A stretch of DNA of 44,727 nt from Cytophagales bacterium. Its GTDB lineage: Bacteria; Bacteroidota; Bacteroidia; Cytophagales; CCMP332. The position numbers and the translations under genes were made by a program. Of this stretch, positions 43,657 through 44,727 are shown piece after piece. The stretch's first letter is position 1, and every line of letters starts with the position of its first letter. The notes below the pieces were generated by a model, which was not told where the DNA came from, did not search any database, and was given only the letters and a program-made list of their open reading frames with translations. The stretch lies in assembly GCA_028282565.1 (NCBI GenBank), contig JANQHS010000167.1, positions 1-44,727 of the forward strand, written 5' to 3'.

Positions 43657-44696
43657 TCGACGCGATCAATATACAAGGAATCACTCCAGGGATCCCAAAA
43701 TTCAATCCCCGATGTATCGACTGGCGAAGTAACGGAATCCCATGGTTTTGAGCTATTGGAAAATTGCGGTTCAGTCAGGACCCATACCGTTATTCCTTTT
43801 CCTGAAATATCCCGGAACCTTTTGTCCTGTATCCATGGGTTCCATATCCTGAGGTGCTTATAGCTCAGGCCATGGCTCCGGGAAAATCTGACCCAATCCG
43901 TAGGGCGGTCTACAAATTCCTCTTTCATTTGGGGCAGTCTGTATAGATCCGAAGACTTCAGATAAAAACCCTGCTTTTTGGGTTCCGAGAAGATGATCTT
44001 AAAGGCAAGAATGCGGGACAGATACCTGGCGCTTTCGTCATTGAGCTTTATGTCATGGTAGTTGTTTTGTTTCTGGTGGTTTACCGCTCTTCTCAGTCCA
44101 TTCATTCCGCGGTTATAGGCTCCGGCGGCCATTGTCCATGAGCCAAACATCTCCTTGGCTTTTTTTAGAAACTTGATGGCTGCCAGAGTGGATAGAACCG
44201 GGTGATATCTTTCATCCATTTCATCATTGACCGTAAGCCCTAATTCCCGTGCTGTAGCAGGCATAAGATGCCAGAATCCTGCCGCCCCTCTAGCGGAGAT
44301 CTCATTGGAAAAGCGGCTCTCTACAATAGGTAGATATTTAAAATCGCTTGGCACCTGGTTCGCTCTCAGCAAAGAATCAATCAAGGGAAACCATCTGTTG
44401 GCAAGTTTCATCATACGCATGGTATTTGATTCCCAATAGGCGTTGATCAGCAATTCCCTTTCAAGTCTTTCCCTGACATCAGGGATATTTAGAGGAACAG
44501 GTTCACCGGCAAAATCCAAATGATTAGGAATGTATGGCGCGGAAACGTGATGTCTGATCCCAAGATTGAGGTCTCTGGTCGAAACCCCTCTTTGGCTCGT
44601 TTGGGAACTGATCAAAAAGCCTATGGCAAATCCTACCAACAGGAGCCCCAGAGCCCAAAGGATAGGTTGCTTTTGCAAAAACTTTATTCTGTCCAA
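43653..44696 (-). CDS. Membrane-anchored lytic transglycosylase (SLT domain)
   Basis: N-terminal TM, 'VESRFSNEISARGAAGFWHLMPATARELGL', 'AAGAYNRGMNGLRRAV'. ATGA overlap with uvrA. TTG start likely; in-frame TAG near the window end. Confidence 0.88.
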   Translation of the reverse strand: MDRIKFLQKQPILWALGLLLVGFAIGFLISSQTSQRGVSTRDLNLGIRHHVSAPYIPNHLDFAGEPVPLNIPDVRERLERELLINAYWESNTMRMMKLANRWFPLIDSLLRANQVPSDFKYLPIVESRFSNEISARGAAGFWHLMPATARELGLTVNDEMDERYHPVLSTLAAIKFLKKAKEMFGSWTMAAGAYNRGMNGLRRAVNHQKQNNYHDIKLNDESARYLSRILAFKIIFSEPKKQGFYLKSSDLYRLPQMKEEFVDRPTDWVRFSRSHGLSYKHLRIWNPWIQDKRFRDISGKGITVWVLTEPQFSNSSKPWDSVTSPVDTSGIEFWDPWSDSLYIDRVE

Positions 44697-44727
44697 CTCA
44701 GTTTTGATCAGCCAAAGCCGAATCTAT

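Noticed and set aside
44348-44363. Second sigma-54-like string TTGGCACCTGGTTCGC on the + strand
   Set aside because: It has GG-N10-GC spacing, but the -12 box reads TTCGC rather than TTGC and it lies antisense inside the lytic transglycosylase CDS.
1-44727. Mobile elements, CRISPR arrays, phage defence genes, tRNA/rRNA
   Set aside because: No transposase, integrase, regularly spaced repeats, Cas or restriction motifs, or tRNA-like sequences were recognised; the gene content is housekeeping.

Overview
This 44.7 kb window looks like a Bacteroidota chromosome segment. The support is a T9SS C-terminal sorting domain, TAnnTTTG-type promoters, BshA, a MurF-Alr fusion, DUF4835/DUF4292/DUF6029-type proteins and few obvious Shine-Dalgarno sites. 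Gene content is mostly core and densely packed: bamD-rpoZ-coaBC-DUF4835-recN-fabI, ispE, a PAS-rich hybrid kinase, bshA, a GH3/beta-lactamase fusion, mutL with two rhomboids, dut, a nucleotidyltransferase/TPR/DUF4292/EnvC series, tatA, gatA, two lytic transglycosylases, rluD, recX, murF-alr, a threonine aldolase, tonB, an SGNH hydrolase and uvrA. I found no tRNA, rRNA, CRISPR array, IS element or prophage. The most interesting signal is the 269-bp gap between the SGNH hydrolase and uvrA. It is the only convergent gene pair here with a real spacer. On the + strand it holds a near-perfect sigma-54 -24/-12 promoter (TTGGCACGAGTATTGCTT), a 16-bp dyad (TGTTCG-AATA-CGAACA) about 115 bp upstream as a possible enhancer site, about 160 nt with no ORF of useful length, a 10-bp perfect long-range inverted repeat that competes with the terminator, and a strong intrinsic terminator overlapping the uvrA stop codon. 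I read it as a candidate sigma-54-dependent small RNA, possibly controlled by attenuation. Other leads are an A11 tract at the CoaC/CoaB junction where slippage either way stops translation at once, a probable AUU start in a TPR protein, a GH3 domain lacking its catalytic motifs beside an intact beta-lactamase domain, a hairpin ending 2 nt before the tonB start codon, near-leaderless promoters, and overlapping 3' ends at almost every convergent pair. All calls were made by eye, with no database search.
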